Shown: positions 10,723 through 23,038 of the stretch, in pieces
Layout of the letters: each line of letters opens with the position of its first letter
Position numbering within the stretch: the first letter of the stretch is position 1
Assembly (NCBI GenBank): GCA_030435675.1
Contig: CM059622.1
Coordinates: 8,370,001-8,434,000 of the forward strand
DNA from: Steinernema hermaphroditum
Taxonomy: Eukaryota > Nematoda > Chromadorea > Rhabditida > Steinernematidae
Reading direction: 5' to 3'
Length of the DNA: 64,000 nt
The notes under the pieces: model-generated
Seen by the model: the letters and a program-made list of their open reading frames with translations, nothing else
Database searches by the model: none
Told to the model about the DNA's origin: nothing
Made by a program: the position numbers and the translations under genes

Positions 10723-12326
10723 CGGTCAAAATGTCCAAAACCAAAATGTCCAATCAAAAATGTCCAAAACCAAAATGTCCAAAACCAAAATGGCCAATGG
10801 ACAGAATGTCCAACGAAAAAATGTCCAATGACAAAATGTCCAAAATACAAAGGGTGGGGTATTTTTTTGGTGGGGTTTTTTTCTTCGTTTCGTCGTAATG
10901 TGTCCATCTCTTGTTCACCGACAAAATGTCCAAAATGGTCAAAATCCCGTGGTTCTGCAAAGAATTTGCGTGCAAGTCCCCTAAACTACCGTAAGTGTCC
11001 ATGCGCGATGTCTCCGTCGTCTAACGAGCGGCTGCGCTGTCGTATACCTACGAAGTAAAATATGCCGATCGACAACCCTGCACTGGAAGCGGAGCTGGAC
11101 CGTCGACTCAGCGGGTTGAGTCTTTGTTGTCAAAGCCTACAACAAGTAGAGCAGGCAAGTTTCTGTCCCCTTTTCAATGTGCCTTATGAGTCAATTTTAA
11201 GGACCACAGCAAGAAGCGAAAAGGCGAAGATCGATTTTACGCAAGTCCACCACGCAAGTGTCCATCTTTGCATCATCTCTTTACTCTTCCCGCGGTCTAT
11301 TGTCTTCTACCCCATAAGACTACGAAGACTTATCTTAAGATGCTCAAAGCAATCAAAGATCTCAAGCCGTCATTCTCTCCATCAAGTCTGGTCGTAGGTA
11401 AGCTTCAGAATGGTATAACGTATTGGCTGTGTATTTGCAGATTTTGAAGCAGCAGCCATAAAGGCATTTCGAACCGTTTTCCCGGGAATACAAGTTACCG
11501 GATGTTTCTTCCACTTGGCTCAGAGTCAACGACGACAAATTGACAGCAACAAGGTATCATACCATCTCATGCGTCGTAGTTGACACACCATTTTAGGATC
11601 TCAAGGGGCTCAAAAGCCAGTTACGAAAGGATAAAATACTAAACCTCCAAGTCAGAATGATTCGCGCCATGGCCTTCGTTCCTTTAGACAAGATACTCGA
11701 AGTTTGGGGAGACCTAACAGCAGTACTAGACCGACGTCCTGATCCGATGCGTAATTGGTTTGAAGTGAACTATGTTGGCCGGCAGCCGTTCCGTGGATCC
11801 AACCTTTCATTGTTCTCGCAGGAGACATGGAATGTGCATGCTCGACTAATGGCCGATCAGCCGAAAACGAATAATTCGGTTGAAGCGTTTCATAGCGCGC
11901 TCGTGAAACTGTTTGGTTGCGCACACCCAACCATGTGGAAGTTCATCGAGACACTGCAGATGTATCAGTTAAAGGTTGGTACTGATATACTCAGGTGTAT
12001 TCATGCGAAATGGGGATTGCAGGTTGACGCGGACATTGTCAACGTGCAAGCTGGGCGACAAATAAGACGTGTGAACAAGAGATGGACACATTACGACGAA
12101 ACGAAGAAAAAAAATCCCACCAAAAAAGTACCCCACCCTTTGTATTTTGGACATTTTGTCATTGGACATTTTTTCGTTGGACATTCTGTCCATTGGCCAT
12201 TTTGCTTTTGGACATTTTGGTTTTGGACATTTTTGATTGGACATTTTGGTTTTGGACATTTTGGTTTTGGACATTTTTGATTGGACATTTTGGTTTTGGA
12301 CATTTTGGTTTTGGACATTTTGACCG
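10723..12326 (+). mobile_element. MULE DNA transposon with minisatellite-type terminal inverted repeats
   Basis: The left arm (10723-10920) and right arm (12070-12326) are inverted copies starting CGGTCAAAATGTCCAAAACC, built from tandem AAAATGTCCAA(A)ACC units and ending in a shared block with CAAAGGGTGGGGTA and GTGTCCATCTCTTGTTCACC. The right arm has more repeat units than the left. Between them is a Mutator-like transposase. A clean 9-bp target duplication was not found. Confidence 0.85.
11240..12060 (+). pseudogene. MULE transposase (partial, with introns)
   Basis: At least three exons can be joined: up to about 11397, 11442-11556 and 11597-12060. They encode LLPHKTTKTYLKMLKAIKDL, then DFEAAAIKAFRTVFP, GCFFHLAQSQRRQ, and downstream ETWNVHARLMADQPKTNNSV followed by EAFHSALVKLFGCAHP and WKFIETLQ. 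These are the hallmark D-F-E, GCxFH and TNNSVE(G/A)xH motifs of the MULE DDE domain. The N-terminal zinc-binding region and first catalytic aspartate are not seen between the left arm and 11240, so I regard it as truncated or non-autonomous. A segment at 11062-11155 starting MPIDNPALEAELDRRL may be an internal coding exon of the same element. Confidence 0.75.
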
Positions 12327-12640
12327 CACGCCAGTGTAGACATCTACGGTAGAATTAACTTTTGCAGAAAGCACATAAGAAATCACATGGTAGGCAGCCA
12401 AAAGGGCGTTATTTTAACAATTTTGAAAATTCCCTGGGCTGTTTTCTGCGCCAGTGGTATTCGCCTAGGATGAGGACCTCGCTCGAGCCAGCATTTGCAT
12501 TGAGTGCTGGGTCTTGACGCGACTGTCGTGGCCGAGAAATGTCGTTTGGTGGTAGCGAGGTTATTTCGTACCGCGGGAGGGAGGGACGGACAGATGGTTT
12601 CCCTCCGAGTGCCTTTATCCGTATTCGCATAAGCTCGTTG
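12327..12640. other. intergenic stretch upstream of PSME3IP1 homologue
   Basis: This should contain the promoter for the next two genes. I see no repeat or coding region. A GGGAGGGAGGGACGGACAGA purine-rich stretch lies at about 12575-12594. Confidence 0.4.
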
Positions 12641-12646
12641 TTTCAG
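12641..12646 (+). promoter_or_regulatory. candidate trans-splice acceptor before PSME3IP1 homologue
   Basis: TTTCAG ends one base before the ATG at 12648, preceded by a T/G-rich tract. No upstream coding exon is visible. In nematodes this layout usually marks spliced-leader addition; a 5' UTR intron is the alternative. Confidence 0.5.
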
Positions 12647-12647
12647 A

Positions 12648-13535
12648 ATGGCCGACCGTTTCGTCAGTGCCGATCAGTTGGAGGAGGCGCGCCGCAAACG
12701 CCAGGAGGAGTGGGAGCGTGTGCGCAAACCTGACGATCCCGAAGGTTAGCAGGTGAAGAGGATGCTAAGGGTGTTACGCTCTGTTTCAGAAGCGCCCGAA
12801 GAAGAGCATGACAGCAGATCGCTCTACGAGCGTTTGCAGGAAGCGCGCGGAAAGAAGCAGTCCGAATACGAGGAGGAACGCAAGATGAGTAAGACCTTCC
12901 CGTGAGTTGCCGGAGATGACCGTGTTTCAGAGAACATGATGCGCGGCTTGGACTCCGACGAAACTGACTTCTTGTCGCACGTCGATGATCTGAAGGCAAA
13001 ACAAGAGGTTTTGCGCAAGAAGGTTCGCTTTTCCTCTCTCAACTGGTACTAATGCTTACATGCAGGAAGAACGAGAGCTTATCAAAAAATGCAAGGAGAG
13101 GGCGACTTTCAAAAGTGCCGGAGTGCCGTCACTAAACAAGCTTCGCCCTGCTCACAGCGGCACTGGGAAGAAGGCTGTCAGTGAGCAGGCACAGTTGCTG
13201 GGAGCAGTTATCAGAAAGCGGACGATGTAAATTATCCTCGCAGTGCTCTTGCAATCGTACATTTAGTTCAGATGTGGAAGATGAGCCGAAGAAGCGGAAG
13301 AAATTGGTAGAGGAAAGCGCGCTTCCTACGAACATCAAGGTGATCGGCGTGATTCCCGGCATGCAGCAGTATTCCCCGAGGTTTGTCCTGCACTTCTATC
13401 CTAATTGCTAAAATGCTGAACTTCAGTAGTGACAGCAGCAACTCGGACAGCGAGGACGATAGAAATTCCCTACCGGTCTTGGTCCAGAACGCTGGCACGG
13501 CGAAGAAGGGAAACGGCTGTGAAGAAGAGTCGTAA
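12648..13535 (+). CDS. PSME3IP1: PSME3IP1 (FAM192A/NIP30/PIP30) homologue
   Basis: Six exons join in frame: 12648-12744, 12790-12888, 12931-13022, 13066-13226, 13267-13380, 13427-13535 (223 residues). The N-terminus carries the NIP30 domain: RFVSADQLEEARRKRQEEWE, then RVRKPDDPE, SLYERLQEARGKKQSEYEEE and MMRGLDSDETDFL. A basic patch (EPKKRKKL) could be a nuclear localisation signal. The C-terminus has the family's GVIPGMQQYS motif followed by a Ser/Asp acidic tail. Human PIP30 is a nuclear protein that binds the proteasome activator PA28gamma and changes its substrate choice. AATAAA at 13606 fits its poly(A) signal. The next gene starts 222 bp downstream, so the two could form an operon. Confidence 0.92.
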
Positions 13536-13605
13536 TTGCGATGATATCTTTATCAATTTTTGAATTTTGTTTTCAGATTTCCAGTGCTAACGCTGTGAAT
13601 GTGTA

Positions 13606-13611
13606 ATAAAC
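13606..13611 (+). terminator. poly(A) signal AATAAA of PSME3IP1 homologue
   Basis: A canonical AATAAA lies 71 bp after the stop codon in an AT-rich stretch, and the next gene's acceptor is about 130 bp further on. Position and motif only. Confidence 0.6.
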
Positions 13612-13624
13612 TGGAAGTTCTTGA

Positions 13625-15035
<1,411 letters not shown>

Positions 15036-15413
15036 TTTAAGTAATTATTGTAATGTTTGTTGCTGGCAGAGCCATTTTACGCATATTGTATTTGTTTCTG
15101 TGTACAATGTTTTGTAGTTTTCCGATTGTGGTTACTTGTGCACTTGTGGGGAGCGGCCACTCGGTCTCGGTTCCAGAGACGTCCCATTTTCGGAAGCTTT
15201 CCCGAAGGATAAATCAGAGGGGTTTCTTGTGGTCACTGCGCGCGATGTCCAGTGGCTCCAGGTGCAGGCGGCGAGGGCACGCAAGCGCCGCCCCCGAGTC
15301 GCTACCGTAGGCCGAGAGGCTGGGCGAGAGAGAGGCAGCTGGCGGGTCCGCGCTCCTTTCGTCGCTCTCTGTGTGTGTTCGTAGTGCGCGAGAGCTGCGC
15401 GAAGCCGAGAAGT
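15036..15413. promoter_or_regulatory. intergenic and 5' region upstream of lin-11
   Basis: After a T-rich 3' UTR-like stretch (about 15040-15130), base composition becomes GC-rich, with CG-rich sequence from about 15240 that should include the lin-11 promoter or 5' UTR. No TATA box is evident. Confidence 0.35.
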
Positions 15414-18400
15414 ATGGCTGTCTGCGTTGGCTGCAACCTGGCCATCCAGGATCGGTACATCCTGCGCGTCTCCAACCTCGAGTTCCACACCGACTGTCTC
15501 AAGGTGAGTGTCTCTGTCTCGTCTTCCAGCTACGGTCTCGTCTCGTCCAGTGTGCCGACTGCAAGTCGCCCCTCATGCAGACCTGCTTTACCCGCGATGG
15601 GCTCCTCTTCTGCCGCCAAGACTTCACGAAGTGAGTTTCCTTCCCGACGTGTGTTTACCTCGGAAAGTCGCAAAACATCTCGAGTTTCGCACGATTTTTT
15701 TTGATTTTCACAAAGGCGCGCGGGGGGTTCGTATCAGGCGCAGCCGTTTTTGTAAAAGCGGCGCCGAAAGGAGGCTCCCGACGGGGGGCCCGAGGCTCGA
15801 AATCCTCACTGATTCCACTTTTTTAGGCGCTTCGGTATTCGGTGCTCAGGATGCCAGGCGATCGTCGAGAAGAACGACATGATTCGGAAGGCGCGCGACA
15901 AGATCTACCACGTGCACTGCTTCCAGTGCTCCATGTGCAACAAGTTGCTGGATACCGGCGAGGAGGTATGTCCACGGAACCTTCCGGGAACCGCGAAGAC
16001 AAAGAAAACAGACTTTCATCTCGAGGGAGGGGGGAGTGTGAGTGACGGATATTGATATTGATGGGGCGAGGGGCCGTTGGAGCTCCAGGCAGGCGCCAAC
16101 TCGGTCCCCTTGGGGCAAATATCTCGAGAAGAAGAAACGTTGTCCGAAACAGGCGACCTTCTTCTGAATCCGACTAAAGTATGCTTTTCAGCTATACTTC
16201 GTCGACTCGAACCGCTTCATCTGCAAGAGGGACTATCTTTCACATCGATCGAGTAAGTCCTTTTTTGCTCTTTTTTGTGCGTCCAAAGAGCCAACAGGTG
16301 ATAAAAGGGGATTGGCGCGAGGCGCGAGAGGTCGGGATGCGCCCGGGGGGGATTAGTTCCCGGCCGATGAGCAATGCCGGAGGATTTGCGTCGTGTAGGG
16401 GCACGACCCCGAGAGGACGAAGTGCCGCGGGAAGCCCCCGATGATCGATGGCGGTGTTCGGAGGCCGTCTCCGCCGCCCCGGATTCTGTTTTGCCACATT
16501 AGGGGACGGCAAGGTTGCGGGGCCCGAAGGCGCCTCGGTTGCGACACAGAGGACGTCCCGAATTCCCACGTTCCGCACTCCTCTACCACCTGCGCCGAGA
16601 GGGAGTTGCCAGGCGGCGGGCGCCAGAGCTGCATTCGCCCTAGCCACCGTATTTGTCGACAGGATTACTTTGGATTCCGCTAATCTCCTTAGAAGCGCCG
16701 GATGCGCGAAAAGACGCCGACGACCTTTAGATGTCGCGACCGTCTGTCGCGACACTTCCGTTGCGTCACCGCCGCCCTCCACCACGTTCTTCGCGTTTCG
16801 GGTCCGCGGATTCATGCAAATGAGTCAGCGGCGCACAAAACAGCGTTCTCGCGCACAGAACCACTTGCGGAGGGCCAAATTAATCGCCGACAAACGATTG
16901 ATGTTGTGTCAGGATTTATGGCATCGCTTTGAGGGGATGAGTCGGTGTGACGAGAGTGGATTGTATGCAAATTAAGTGCCTCGGAGCCAATTCGACGACG
17001 ATCACTCCGCCGCCCAAAAAACGGCGATTGACAAATGAGTTTGTTGGCCCCGCGCGGGGCAGCCGGATATGGGGGCGAGGGAGCGGCGCGTCCGATCGAA
17101 ATCAATCAGCGGGACAGCCTTTTCAATTTATTTTTTCTCCGACTGTGCATACCGTACTCGACCGGCGCGTGGTGAACCGGTCCTCAGAAGGCGGAAGACG
17201 GTAGCGCCGGGTGACTTTAGGGGGACCGTAAACTTGTGAAGGGCGCGCGCCGGCGACCGTAAAGCACAAAAGACGCGCTAATGAGTGCCGATTGCAGTGT
17301 CCACGGGCTCGGAGTGTGGCTCCGACGAAGAAGAAGAGTGCTGCGAAGAGGGGAGCGAGGAGCTAGGTGAGCAGCCGCTCGCCGAGCCGGAGGACGTGAG
17401 TTTAGAGGAGACGCATAGCGGCGGGGACGGTGTCGACGCCTGCGACACAGAGTCGATCTCCTCGGGTACGAAGATGGGCTCCGGCTCCAACGATGAGTCC
17501 GCGGCAGCGGCGAAGCGGCGAGGCCCGCGGACGACCATCAAGGCGAAGCAGGTGAGTCGTGAATCCGAGGCGAAGGCTAAGAGGCTCACTGCAGCTAGAG
17601 ACTCTGAAGACGGCCTTCGCAGCGACTCCGAAGCCAACGCGGCACATCCGCGAGCAACTCGCCAACGAAACCGGCCTCAATATGCGGGTGATCCAGGTGA
17701 GCCCGTTCTCCATCCATCCAGTCAGACTGCGTTCCCCGAACCCGCGTTACCGTATGCGTGGCCCTCCGCCAGCCCATTAATTGGGTATTACCCGGATCGG
17801 CGCGCGAAATGTAATTAACGGACTCTCTCGTCGGCAGGCTGGTGAGATCGTCTCGAAGGTCCCAAAACGGGTAAGCGGGGACCAGCCGCCTGCCTTATCG
17901 CCGCGGTCACAGTTGTTTTGGCGATGATGAATGCGTCCTCGACGCCGTCTTCGCCCCTGGAGGAGACCCTCAAGACCCGCGCTGATATGAGTGCTCGCAA
18001 AGAGGAAGATGTCAAATGCAGGAGCCTTGCGCCCCTTCTGGGAGCGGGAGATCCGTACGAGATCATTGCACCGCAAGACGGTCGCCGAAAGGGTAACTGC
18101 CTCTGAAGTGGCGCTCTCAGAGACGCGGGGGAGCAGAAAATTCGGCGGATTCGGCCCAGACACCCTTAATATGCGATTATTCAAATTTCGAACTCCCTTT
18201 CCGGGTCGACTGTCGCTCAGCGCGTCGACACGCGCACTCCGTCACTCACTCACCCGGTCGACCGTTTTGTTTTCCCTAAAGCACCTGCTCCTCTGCGGCT
18301 CTCGCCGACGGCTCATCGCCCTTCGCCCTCTGTGGCCCTAACGAGATTACGACCTCTCTTCTCTCCGCACTCTCTCCACCTGCTCTCCCCTCCGCTGGGA

Positions 18401-19739
18401 AATTCGCACCCAATTACAGTAATCCCGCTGATGGGCAGATGACGAGAAGCTCCGCCACGGGGTACGGTAGTCCCGGGGATGCGCGCCCCGAAGGTGTTTC
18501 TCGAGCGCCATAGCCCACTCCTCCGACTCGAATCACCTTAATGGACACCATTAATGGCACCGATTAGTGCATGTCGTTAGAACGAACTGTTTCAGGTGTG
18601 GTTCCAGAACCGACGGAGCAAGGAGCGGCGGATGAAGCAGCAGCGCTTTTGTGGCGGTTACCGGCCCGCGAGAAGGAATCGGAACGGCTCACAGAACGAG
18701 ATCCTGATGACGCCGACGGGTCCCGAACTCTTCCCTATCGGTGAGTTCCTCCATCTGTCGCCTTTCGCTTTCAGCGCCTTCTGCCTCTGTTTGTGCGCTT
18801 TCTTCGGATCGTCCGGAACTGACCTCAACGGACCGTCTCCCTTTTGTTCCGCGGCGCCTAATCTCATTAGCCGAGTCGTTAGCCCAGCGCGCGTAATTAC
18901 TAGAGGGATAGGACCCCGCGGCTGCTCGTATCGCTTATCTCGAGGAACACAGCGCTGAAAAGCGATCTTCACGCACTTGTTGGTCAACACAATTAGCATA
19001 ATCTCTGCCCGACACTCCTGGACGCTCTGGCGACGCTAAGAGGCAATTATTTGTGAGCTCGAGAGGTCATAGTGGACAGGAGATTATCCTGGATAATTCG
19101 GGCTTGTATAATACGGCGCTAACTTGCAGCAGCCAGCTTCGGGGGCAAGTGACCCCAATTACGGTTAAGGGGATTTCGATTGGCTGCCAAGCACCGGGGC
19201 AGGTGATTCTGCACGCCTAAGATGGCCCGGAAAGGCCAGAAAACAGCCGGCCAAGGCGTTCCCTCGCAGTTGCCTATGGCAACTTGCTTTCAGAAAGCTG
19301 GCCACCAAAGAAGGGCCGATTTCCGTGTAATTTCCTCTCATATTGCAGACCCTCGACACGCGGGAAATGGATTCTACGGGCGGACCCCTCCCAACCCCTA
19401 CTTTTGCGACGTCTACAGTACTCCGGGCTCCGACGGACAAACGCCTCATCCCTCGGCATTCGTCCTCCCAGATGGAACCACTCCCCACATGCCCTTGGAC
19501 CCCGCTCATCTTCCCACGCAAGGTACCGTAACCCTCAGCACCACGCGTTCAAAGGAGCACGTTTAGAATTCCCCGAGTACCCGGACGAGAAGACGTCTCC
19601 CGGGATGCCACTCGGAGCACAGGTAATACCACAAACACTCCCGACCACTCTTACTGTATCCTTTCAGGACGAGTCGACATACCGACCGCCTCTACCCCTC
19701 TACATTCCCCCAGGCGATATAAAAACGACCTGGCAATAG
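15414..19739 (+). CDS. lin-11: LIM-homeobox transcription factor LIN-11/LHX1-5 type
   Basis: Ten exons join in frame: 15414-15503, 15551-15630, 15827-15965, 16192-16252, 17298-17551, 17595-17696, 18596-18740, 19349-19522, 19555-19622, 19668-19739 (394 residues). Two LIM domains fill the first 120 residues or so: [22 protein letters not shown], then [31 protein letters not shown]. An acidic serine-rich linker ([17 protein letters not shown]) precedes the homeodomain, which starts at [14 protein letters not shown] and ends [18 protein letters not shown]; an intron falls before VWFQN, as in many homeobox genes. Linker and homeodomain wording is closer to C. elegans LIN-11 than to vertebrate LHX1. 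Known roles are neuronal and vulval cell fate. Large introns (1045, 899 and 608 bp) contrast with the usual 45 bp and probably hold enhancers. The last short exons are less certain; one intron is only 32 bp. Confidence 0.92.
16253..17297 (+). promoter_or_regulatory. large lin-11 intron, possible regulatory region
   Basis: A 1045-bp intron between the LIM and linker exons, rich in CpG and TAATTA-like homeodomain core sites (for example AAATTAATCG near 16878). No transposon or coding region is apparent. Enhancer function is inferred from intron size in a gene-compact context. Confidence 0.35.
17697..18595 (+). promoter_or_regulatory. second large lin-11 intron, splitting the homeodomain
   Basis: An 899-bp intron lies between VIQ and VWFQN. 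It contains CATTAATTGG, TGTAATTAACGG, CCTTAATGGACACCATTAATG and similar TAAT-rich sites amid GC-rich sequence. An autoregulatory or homeodomain-bound enhancer would fit, but this is inference. Confidence 0.35.
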
Positions 19740-20151
19740 ATCTCCTGAACAGTTTTGCGAAGCGATTGTGATGTCTGCCTATACGAAAACTGTTCGAACC
19801 CCTTTTATCGATCAACGACCATATCATCCGTCGCGACCGTCGTGCTTCTTAAACTTCTGCACTTATCTTCGTACACTCTTGTCATTCGCCGACGCAAAGT
19901 ACCTATGGGAAATAGAAAGTCGAAAAACGGTACCACGATTATATCAACAGATCCTACAAATCGGACACGTGGTGCATAAGATAGAACGACTACATGGAAA
20001 GAGACCAACAAATATTCCCACGTTTAGAAAGCCAGGCCCGGGTAAACTCGTGTTGTTGTTTGATGGAACGAGCAGACTCATTAATGCAGCAAAGTCAGCA
20101 AGATCTTAGCAGCTACTTGACTTTCGCACGACAGCTAGCTGTGGTTGTGAA
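19740..20151. other. region downstream of lin-11
   Basis: It probably includes the lin-11 3' UTR. An open stretch of about 110 codons runs from 19768 to 20109 but has no recognisable domain and no splice signals that tie it to a gene. I do not call it coding. Confidence 0.3.
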
Positions 20152-20901
20152 TTAAAGGGACCAGGTCATGGAGGAAAAAAGTTTTTTAAAAAATCTGAAA
20201 AAATTCGTGCCCGTGTTTTCGAGGTTGCTGAACACGATGGTGAGTGGCGATTCTAAGTTCGCCAAGTAGTTTCCTAGAAACAGAACAAGAGGCGCGATCT
20301 GTGTTTTGTCACTGGTCCCGACGCGATTTGCGCGGTGAATGCGATTCGCGTACTATATAGTCCATTTTTTTGGGCTATAGTTTCATCATTTTCTGCCGGT
20401 TTTGCTAACTTTTGGGGGTAAATCATCTTGAAAAACATTTGTTTCGATTACTTCACTTTCTAGGGTTATTTCTATGGTAGTTTGGCATTTCAAAACTCTT
20501 AAACTTATAATAACATCGGATGAAAAGGAATATGGAGCGTTTCATGTGAAACTAACCCTCGAAATCGCCAAAATCATGGTGAAGACCCTTTTCTGTACTA
20601 GAAATAACCCTAGAAAGTGAAGTAAGTCGAAACAAATGTTTTTCAAGATGTTTTACCCCCAAAAGTTAACAAAACCGGCAGAAAATGATGAAACTACAGT
20701 ACGCGAATCGCATTCGCTGCGCAAATCGCGTCAGGACCAGTGACAAAACACAGATCGCGCCTCTTGTTCTGTTTCTAGGAAACTACTTGGCGAACTTAAA
20801 ATCGCCACTCACCATCGTGTTCAGCAACCTCGAAAACACGGGCACGATTTTTTTCAGATTTAAAAAAAAAACTTTTTTCCTCCATGACCTGGTCCCTTTA
20901 A
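20152..20901. mobile_element. 742-bp palindromic MITE with TTAA target duplication
   Basis: The element (20156-20897) is an almost complete inverted repeat: each arm of over 300 bp starts AGGGACCAGGTCATGGAGGA. It is flanked by TTAA on both sides. TTAA duplications are typical of piggyBac (and Kolobok) elements. No transposase is encoded. A related partial copy with TTAA at its edge lies at 58277-58385, and an inner arm piece recurs at 21112-21150. Confidence 0.85.
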
Positions 20902-21111
20902 GTCAGCATCGTCGAACCTCGAGAAACGGTGGTGGAGCTTCTTCTTCTCCGGGAGTTTCGGGCAAAGAAGTGGATTCAGAAAGACGGGTCCGAAAGCTGC
21001 GTCTTCGCCAGTGGTGGTGCCCTCGTCGGCGACCTTCAGGGTGACTTGTCATATTTCGAAATTAATCACTACAGTTGATTGCTGTTAAAGTAATGGTGAT
21101 TGATCTGAGGA

Positions 21112-21640
21112 TGATTTACCCCCAAAAGTTAGCAAAACCGGCAGAAAATGATGAGGCTGTCTGAGCCGACTGAGTTGAGTGAGCGGTTGTTCTCGGTCGT
21201 CGTTGTTGGCGCAATGATCTCCCCGGCTCCCAGAAGGCCTGGAACACCAGGGAGCCGTAGTTCCACCGTCTCGCCAAAAAGCCCGTCACGATCGCCCGAC
21301 TCTACCCGCGCCGCCAGAGAAGCCGAAGAAGCGTTGCAACTCCGAAGTCCACGCCGCCAGCCGAACCGAAGATGACTCTCCGCTCCGTTGGCTCTGCTCC
21401 ACCGCTATTCCACTTCCGGAATCAGCTCTTCACGACTTCGATGCCCGCGCAAACTAATGGGAACGCTGCATTCTATTCGGATTCGTTTGCTCCACCGAAA
21501 TCAGAAGAAAATCAGCGACCATGGTGTGACTATGTTCTTCTTTGTGCATATATGAGACGTCCTGCACGGCGTAAGCCGTTGATTCGGGAAGATAAATCGT
21601 GTAAATCGTGTAAAAAATCGACTGATCTGTGTGTTCAATT
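21112..21640 (+). repeat. MITE scrap joined to repeat family A, copy 2
   Basis: The first 39 bp repeat the inner arm of the TTAA MITE (ACCCCCAAAAGTTAGCAAAA). From about 21150 the sequence follows repeat family A (GTCTGAGCCGACTGAGTTGA, GGAGCCGTAGTTCCACCGTC), ending in the AGATAAATCGTGTAAATCGT tail. It matches the 38140-38765 copy closely in the first 200 bp. No protein is recognised. Confidence 0.65.
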
Positions 21641-21654
21641 TATGTGTTCGATTT

Positions 21655-21757
21655 GCGGGAAAGTGCGGAACGAAAGCAAATCATAAGTTCCGAAGACCGT
21701 GGTGATGGAGATCGGGCTGAACACGAAGCAATGCCTCTGCGTCCACTCGATGTGCGC
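21655..21757 (+). pseudogene. duplicated 5' fragment of the p31comet gene
   Basis: About 100 bp match 60715-60812, including the start-codon region of the MAD2L1BP homologue (ATGGAGATCGGGCTGAACAC here, ATGGAGATCGTGCTGAACTC there) and 40 bp of its 5' flank. It stops after the CTCGATG at 21751-21757, and an in-frame stop follows shortly. It is a partial duplicate, not a gene. Confidence 0.8.
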
Positions 21758-21854
21758 TGAATAATTTGACCAATTGGCACGCAAAAAGGACCGCATATGA
21801 TTTGCATTTGTTCGAAGTGTCGGCCGAAAAGCGCACCAATTTCCCTCCTAGTTT

Positions 21855-22165
21855 GCAGCTGAAGCCATGTTCATGCCACAGGTTCACGAAGAATGCCGCT
21901 GAAGGTAGTTTGTCATCTAAGACAAGCAGATTTTTCTGTTCATTTTCCGTAGTGTGCCGAAATCGTGCTAGTATATGCCTGCGGGCCACTTTACGCTAAA
22001 CGAAGCTTCGTCAACTTGTAAATGAAATCCACAAACACTACAGTTTCACGCGGAAATCAGAAAAAAAAATGCGAAAATGAACAGAAAAATCTGTTTGTCT
22101 TAGATGGCAAACTACCTTCAGCGGCAATCTTCGTGGACCTGTGGCATGAACATGGCTTCAGGCGC
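21855..22165. repeat. inverted repeat (about 100-bp arms), hairpin element
   Basis: 21855-21955 and 22066-22165 are inverted copies with about 90% identity (GAAGCCATGTTCATGCCACA ... and its complement). The 110-bp loop has no coding content. Probably a small non-autonomous element; ends and duplication were not defined. Confidence 0.7.
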
Positions 22166-22277
22166 AAAGACTCGCGTCGAGTGCCGACTGCTGATCCGAA
22201 CGTTCGAAATGATCGCGATGGCGCGCTCTTCCGAATGCGTTCTCATGTTACGAGTGCTTTCCGCGTGATTTCTATCT

Positions 22278-22283
22278 TTTCAG
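22278..22283 (+). promoter_or_regulatory. candidate trans-splice acceptor before dCMP deaminase
   Basis: A pyrimidine-rich tract ending TTTCAG lies 18 bp before the ATG at 22302. There is no upstream exon in view. Spliced leader or 5' UTR intron. Confidence 0.45.
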
Positions 22284-22301
22284 CCTTCCGTAGCATTTCC
22301 G

Positions 22302-23038
22302 ATGGCGCCCGAACCGACATCGCCCGAAATGGACCTAGCATTCAGGTTACGAGCAGTTTGTGTCGCATCTTATATTATTCCATGCCTGTTTAGATCCAGG
22401 ACGAATGTTTCATCGAAACGCAGTGACTACATCTCGTGGGATGAGTATTTCATGTCGGTGGCGCTCTTGGCCTCCCAACGGAGTAAAGATCCTGTAACGC
22501 AGGTCGGGGCCGCTATTGTGACCGACAAGGTCATCGTTGGTGTTGGCTACAACGGAATGCCACGAGGCTGCGACGATGATGACATGCCGTGGGGAAAGAC
22601 TGCTGAGGATCCTCTAGAAAACAAGTACCTTTACGTGTGTCACGCTGAAATGAACGCCATTTTGAACAAAAACTCAGAATCTGTGCGTGGATCCACGATT
22701 TACTGCACTTTGTTCCCTTGCTGCAGTTGTGCCAAGTACATAATACAGGTGCTTAACTTATAAGAATGCGCTTGAATGGGACTCTTTCCAGGCCGGAATC
22801 AATCGAGTGGTGTACTTGAAAGATAAGCCGAACAACAAGGAGATGATCGCGGCAAAGCTGATGTTCGAGAAGAGCGGCGTTCAATACAGGTTGGTACATA
22901 CGTGTTTCAAATTACTATTTTTCCCTTTTCAGTCAGTTTGCACCGACGAAAAGAAAACTAGTCCTTGATTTTGGCAAGTTGTCCATCGACATATCCACTT
23001 CTCCCTCTACGACAAGTTCAGGCCTAAGCAGTGTGTAG
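22302..23038 (+). CDS. DCTD: deoxycytidylate (dCMP) deaminase
   Basis: Four exons join in frame: 22302-22345, 22394-22748, 22792-22889, 22933-23038 (200 residues). The cytosolic enzyme converts dCMP to dUMP, feeding thymidylate synthesis. Family motifs: [44 protein letters not shown], the zinc and proton-shuttle motif CHAEMNAI, and [14 protein letters not shown], whose PCxxC supplies two zinc cysteines. The C-terminal tail after [12 protein letters not shown] is longer than in the human enzyme and rich in Ser/Thr. All phases close. Allosteric regulation by dCTP and dTTP is known for the family, not shown here. Confidence 0.95.

Noticed and set aside
16240..16975. Open frames of up to 190 codons within the large lin-11 intron
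   Set aside because: They overlap on both strands in GC-rich DNA with few stops, and show no motif or phase continuity with the LIM exons.
17815..18341. Extra lin-11 exons between the two homeodomain exons
   Set aside because: The homeodomain joins perfectly from VIQ to VWFQN without them.
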